A stretch of 8,177 nt of DNA from Candidatus Mediterraneibacter stercorigallinarum (GTDB taxonomy: Bacteria; Bacillota; Clostridia; Lachnospirales; Lachnospiraceae): assembly GCA_019116185.1 (NCBI GenBank), contig DXCD01000062.1, positions 1 to 8,177 on the forward strand, in the 5' to 3' direction. The translations under genes and the position numbers were made by a program. Positions 5,679 to 8,177 of the stretch are shown here, piece by piece. Within the stretch, counting starts at the first letter, position 1. The number at the start of each line of letters is the position of its first letter. Below the pieces are notes generated by a model. That model searched no databases. It worked only from the letters and a program-made list of their open reading frames with translations, and was not told where the DNA came from.

Positions 5679-6866
5679 ATGATATCAAAGAAAATGGAGA
5701 ACATGGTGGCAAACAGTTCGGCGATCCGCGCGATGTTTGAAGAAGGCAACCGTCTGGCAAAGATCTACGGCGCGGAGAATGTATTTGACTTCAGCCTCGG
5801 CAATCCGAATGTGCCTGCCCCGGAAGCGGTAAAGAAAGCGATCATTGAACTTCTCGATGAGGAAGATCCGGTGGCGCTTCACGGATACACAAACAGCAAC
5901 GCGGGATACGAAGACGTGCGCCAGGCTGTGGCAGAGTCCCTGAACGGCAGGTTTGGCACAAACTTTGCCGCACGCAACATTACGATGACAGTCGGAGCGG
6001 CGGGCGGACTGAACGTGATCCTGAAAGCGCTCCTGAATCCGGGGGACGAGGTGATCGTATTTGCCCCGTATTTCGGCGAATACAGAAGCTATGTGAACAA
6101 CTTTGACGGTGTGATCGTCGAGATCTCTCCGAATACAGAGAATTTCCAGCCCAAGCTTGATGAATTTGAGACAAAGATCACGCCAAAGACAAGGGCAGTG
6201 ATTGTCAATACGCCGAACAATCCGACCGGAGTCGTCTATTCTGAAGAAACCATCAAAAAGATGGCTGCCATTATGGAAAGTAAGCAGAAAGAATACGGAA
6301 CGGATATTTACCTGATCTCTGACGAGCCGTACAGAGAGCTCGCTTATGACGGGATAGAAGTACCGTATCTGACCAAATATTATGCAAATACAGTCGTGGG
6401 ATATTCCTACAGCAAATCCCTCTCCCTTCCGGGCGAGCGTATCGGCTATCTGGTCATCCCGGACGAGGCTGCAGACAGCGAAAGCCTGATCTCCGCGGCG
6501 AACGTGGCGACCCGCATCCTCGGATTTGTGAACGCTCCGACGCTCCAGCAGAAAGTCGTGAAGGCATGCCTGAATGAGAAGACAGACATTTCCTTCTATG
6601 ACCGAAACAGAGAGACCCTCTACAATGGGCTTAAAGAGCTGGGCTTCGAGTGCATCAAGCCGGAGGGCGCGTTCTACCTGTTCGTGAAATCCCCTGTGGC
6701 GGATGAGAAGGAATTCTGCGCGGCGGCAAAGAAGTACAATATCCTTCTTGTGCCGGGAAGTTCTTTCGGGTGCCCGGGATACGTGAGGATCGCGTACTGC
6801 GTGGCATACGAGACGATCGTGAATTCCCTGCCGAAATTCAAAGAACTGGCAGCAGAATATAAATAG
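5679..6866 (+). CDS. Pyridoxal phosphate-dependent aminotransferase, class I/II (substrate unassigned)
   Basis: This 395-residue fold-type I aminotransferase is of usual length and probably cytoplasmic. Visible active-site elements are FSLGNPNVPAP (38-48) near the N-terminus; VGAAGGLN (105-112), which should hold the cofactor phosphate; TPNNPTG (178-184) with Asn181; SDEPYREL (214-221) with Asp215 binding the pyridine nitrogen and Tyr218; SYSKSLSLPGERIGY (243-257) with the Schiff-base Lys246 and phosphate-binding Arg254; and GYVRIAYC (367-374) with Arg370 for the substrate carboxylate. Family knowledge suggests an aspartate- or alanine-type reaction with 2-oxoglutarate, but the FSLGNP start and HGYTNSNAGY (68-77) differ from the AspB/AspC pattern, so I leave the substrate open. 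AAGGAG at 5664-5669, overlapping the stop of the DUF2156 gene, supports the ATG at 5679. It is the last gene before a terminator. Confidence 0.92.
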   Translation: MISKKMENMVANSSAIRAMFEEGNRLAKIYGAENVFDFSLGNPNVPAPEAVKKAIIELLDEEDPVALHGYTNSNAGYEDVRQAVAESLNGRFGTNFAARNITMTVGAAGGLNVILKALLNPGDEVIVFAPYFGEYRSYVNNFDGVIVEISPNTENFQPKLDEFETKITPKTRAVIVNTPNNPTGVVYSEETIKKMAAIMESKQKEYGTDIYLISDEPYRELAYDGIEVPYLTKYYANTVVGYSYSKSLSLPGERIGYLVIPDEAADSESLISAANVATRILGFVNAPTLQQKVVKACLNEKTDISFYDRNRETLYNGLKELGFECIKPEGAFYLFVKSPVADEKEFCAAAKKYNILLVPGSSFGCPGYVRIAYCVAYETIVNSLPKFKELAAEYK

Positions 6867-6874
6867 TAAGCTAT

Positions 6875-6912
6875 AAATCTGCACTTGCGGTTTTGCCGTT
6901 GGTGCAGATTTT
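6875..6912 (+). terminator. Hairpin terminator after the aminotransferase gene
   Basis: AAATCTGCAC (6875-6884) pairs perfectly with GTGCAGATTT (6902-6911). The 17-base loop can form a small inner stem, CGG (6888-6890) with CCG (6896-6898). The hairpin starts 9 bases after the stop codon. The T run (6909-6912) is short and partly inside the stem, and CC follows, so termination may be partial. It marks the likely end of the yqhQ-prmC-prfA run. Confidence 0.65.
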
Positions 6913-6926
6913 CCTGAAATTACAAT
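6899..6926 (+). promoter_or_regulatory. Possible promoter for the hisC-like gene
   Basis: TACAAT at 6921-6926 is a good -10 (5 of 6). The only -35 candidate is TTGGTG at 6899-6904, with a 16-base spacer, and it matches only in the TTG. It would overlap the 3' arm of the terminator hairpin. Some promoter is expected here because the gene follows a terminator, but this assignment is weak. Confidence 0.3.
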
Positions 6927-6953
6927 ACAGATGGGAGACAGGAGAGAAGAGAA

Positions 6954-8015
6954 ATGGCAGTCAGAGCAGAGATTTTAAAAAATATCCGGAGCGTTGATCC
7001 ATACGTGCCCGGGGAACAGCCCCAGGAAAAAGTAGTCAAGCTGAATACAAATGAGAATCCCTATCCCCCTTCGCCCGGGGTGCAGGAGGCGCTGGATTCT
7101 CTTGATCCGGCGGATTTCCGCCTGTATCCGGATCCGTCTTCCAGCGTGCTGGTGAAAGCGCTGGCGGAGAATTACGGGGTGAATGAGGATCAGGTATTTG
7201 TGGGAGTCGGATCTGACGATGTGCTCTCCTTGTGTTTCCTGACATTTTTTAATTCAGAGAAACCCATCCTGTTCCCGGACATTACATATTCCTTCTACAA
7301 GGTATGGGCAGAGCTGTACCGCATTCCCTATGAGTGTCCGGAACTTGACAAGGATTTCCGGATCGTGGGAGCGGACTATTACCGGGAGAACGGCGGGATC
7401 ATATTCCCGAACCCGAACGCGCCCACAGCGATCTATGAAGAACTGGATTTTATAGAGGACATCCTGGAGCATAACAGAGATTCCATTGTGATCGTGGACG
7501 AGGCATACATAGACTTTGCGGGAAGATCGGCAATCGAGCTGATCGGGAAATACGACAACCTGATCGTGACCCAGACATTTTCCAAAGCTCGGAGTATGGC
7601 AGGCATGAGGATCGGATATGCCGTCTCCAACCCGGATCTGATCCGCTGTCTGAATGATGTGAAATATTCCTTTAATTCGTATACAATGAGCCGCGCGGCG
7701 CTGGCCTGCGGCGCAGCGGCGGTAAAAGACGTAGAGTACCTGGAAGAGACTGTCCGGAAAATAAAAGAGACAAGGGAGCGGACGAAAAAAGAGCTGGCAC
7801 AGCTTGGGTTCGAATTTACGGATTCAAAGGCAAACTTTCTGTTCGCGCGCCATCCGCGGTATGACGCGGGGAAGCTTTTCGAAGAGCTGAAGGAAGCACA
7901 TATCTATGTGCGCCACTGGAATGATGAAAAGATCAGGGATTACCTGCGGATCACCATCGGGACGGATGAAGAGATGGATGTGTTGTTTGATTACCTGCGG
8001 AAACGGGTATGTTGA
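6954..8015 (+). CDS. hisC: Histidinol-phosphate aminotransferase-type enzyme (HisC family)
   Basis: The family enzyme interconverts histidinol phosphate plus 2-oxoglutarate with imidazole acetol phosphate plus glutamate in histidine synthesis; relatives also act on aromatic amino acids. The protein has 353 residues, normal for HisC. Marks in order: KLNTNENPYPPSP (29-41), characteristic of HisC; RLYPDP (56-61); GVGSDDVL (84-91) at the cofactor phosphate; FPNPNAPT (151-158) with Asn155; VDEAYIDF (181-188) with Asp182 and Tyr185; TFSKARSMAGMRIGY (208-222) with Schiff-base Lys211; and RDYLRITIGT (328-337) with Arg332 for the substrate. The residue after NPNAPT is Ala where most family members have Gly. 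AGGAG at 6940-6944 lies 9 bases before the ATG. No other his genes are in the window, so it is separate from a visible histidine operon. Its role could be histidine synthesis or transamination of tyrosine and phenylalanine; the family is clear, the substrate is inferred. Confidence 0.88.
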   Translation: MAVRAEILKNIRSVDPYVPGEQPQEKVVKLNTNENPYPPSPGVQEALDSLDPADFRLYPDPSSSVLVKALAENYGVNEDQVFVGVGSDDVLSLCFLTFFNSEKPILFPDITYSFYKVWAELYRIPYECPELDKDFRIVGADYYRENGGIIFPNPNAPTAIYEELDFIEDILEHNRDSIVIVDEAYIDFAGRSAIELIGKYDNLIVTQTFSKARSMAGMRIGYAVSNPDLIRCLNDVKYSFNSYTMSRAALACGAAAVKDVEYLEETVRKIKETRERTKKELAQLGFEFTDSKANFLFARHPRYDAGKLFEELKEAHIYVRHWNDEKIRDYLRITIGTDEEMDVLFDYLRKRVC

Positions 8016-8177
8016 TAAATCTGGATTTGTCGGGGAGACTTTGATAGTGTAAATCATCCGGAAACAGCGGGGGTTTTCCAAGACGTATTCGCAGAGGGCG
8101 GATGTGTGGCTTCGGTTCCTGATCCGTAATCTGGGAAAGTCTAGAAAGGCAGGAAGCACGGCTAAAAACAATTGAAC
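8016..8177. other. Non-coding tail after hisC, no recognised gene; some secondary structure
   Basis: No start codon with a ribosome site and no known family is visible here, and no clear terminator follows hisC. Two features stand out. A short hairpin pairs GGAAA (8060-8064) with TTTCC (8075-8079). A longer imperfect hairpin pairs CAGA (8092-8095) and CGGAT (8099-8103) with ATCCG (8122-8126) and TCTG (8130-8133), with a symmetrical 3/3 internal loop. The hisC frame stays open for 36 codons after the tandem TGA-TAA stops (8019-8126), which may be chance. It may be the start of a structured leader, the edge of a mobile element, or plain spacer; the window ends before this can be decided. Confidence 0.4.

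Noticed and set aside
5685..6884. 399-residue open frame on the minus strand across the aminotransferase gene
   Set aside because: It mirrors the + strand gene almost exactly, shows no family motif and has no ribosome site. It arises from codon bias in the real gene.
7824..8171. 115-residue minus-strand frame spanning the end of hisC and the tail
   Set aside because: Much of it is antisense to hisC, the start codon is not ATG and no ribosome site or motif is visible. The part beyond hisC is kept only as an unexplained region.
1..8177. CRISPR array, tRNA or rRNA genes, complete insertion sequence, toxin-antitoxin or defence genes
   Set aside because: No direct repeat-spacer pattern, no tRNA-like cloverleaf and no gene of these families was seen. 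The gene content is conserved housekeeping.

Overview
The window (8177 bases) reads like the chromosome of an anaerobic Firmicute, most likely a Lachnospiraceae / Clostridium cluster XIVa gut bacterium. The evidence is strong AGGAGG-type ribosome sites, frequent tight gene spacing, the gene order rho-rpmE-yqhQ(DUF1385)-prmC-prfA typical of Clostridia, and protein sequences of clostridial type. All genes lie on the + strand. No phage, CRISPR, tRNA, rRNA or complete insertion sequence is visible.

Layout. At 1-1334 is the transcription terminator Rho, cut at its 5' end by the window edge. A good sigma-A promoter (1342-1370) then drives rpmE (ribosomal protein L31, 1424-1624), which is closed by a rho-independent terminator (1638-1668). 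A second, U-tract-less hairpin (1685-1719) follows. Next comes a closely packed run: yqhQ (membrane protein, 1771-2685), prmC (release factor glutamine methyltransferase, 2685-3659), prfA (release factor 1, 3696-4766), a DUF2156 protein (4773-5672) and a fold-type I aminotransferase (5679-6866). The run ends in a hairpin terminator (about 6875-6912). A stand-alone hisC-like aminotransferase gene (6954-8015) follows, and the last 162 bases contain no gene I can recognise.

How it fits together. The first half is about information processing: Rho ends transcription, L31 is part of the large ribosomal subunit, PrmC methylates the GGQ glutamine of release factors, and RF1, its substrate, is encoded immediately downstream. 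The DUF2156 protein is related to the aminoacyl-tRNA-using catalytic domain of MprF-type lipid aminoacyltransferases. Its place directly behind prfA is suggestive, but its function is unknown. The two aminotransferases belong to amino acid metabolism, one of unassigned substrate and one of the HisC type.

I looked for an undescribed system and do not see convincing evidence for one. This is mostly a conserved housekeeping region. The points most worth a second look are the stand-alone DUF2156 protein in the RF1 operon, the loop insertion in PrmC, the palindromic rpmE leader, the unexplained hairpin before yqhQ, and the structured but unidentified tail after hisC.
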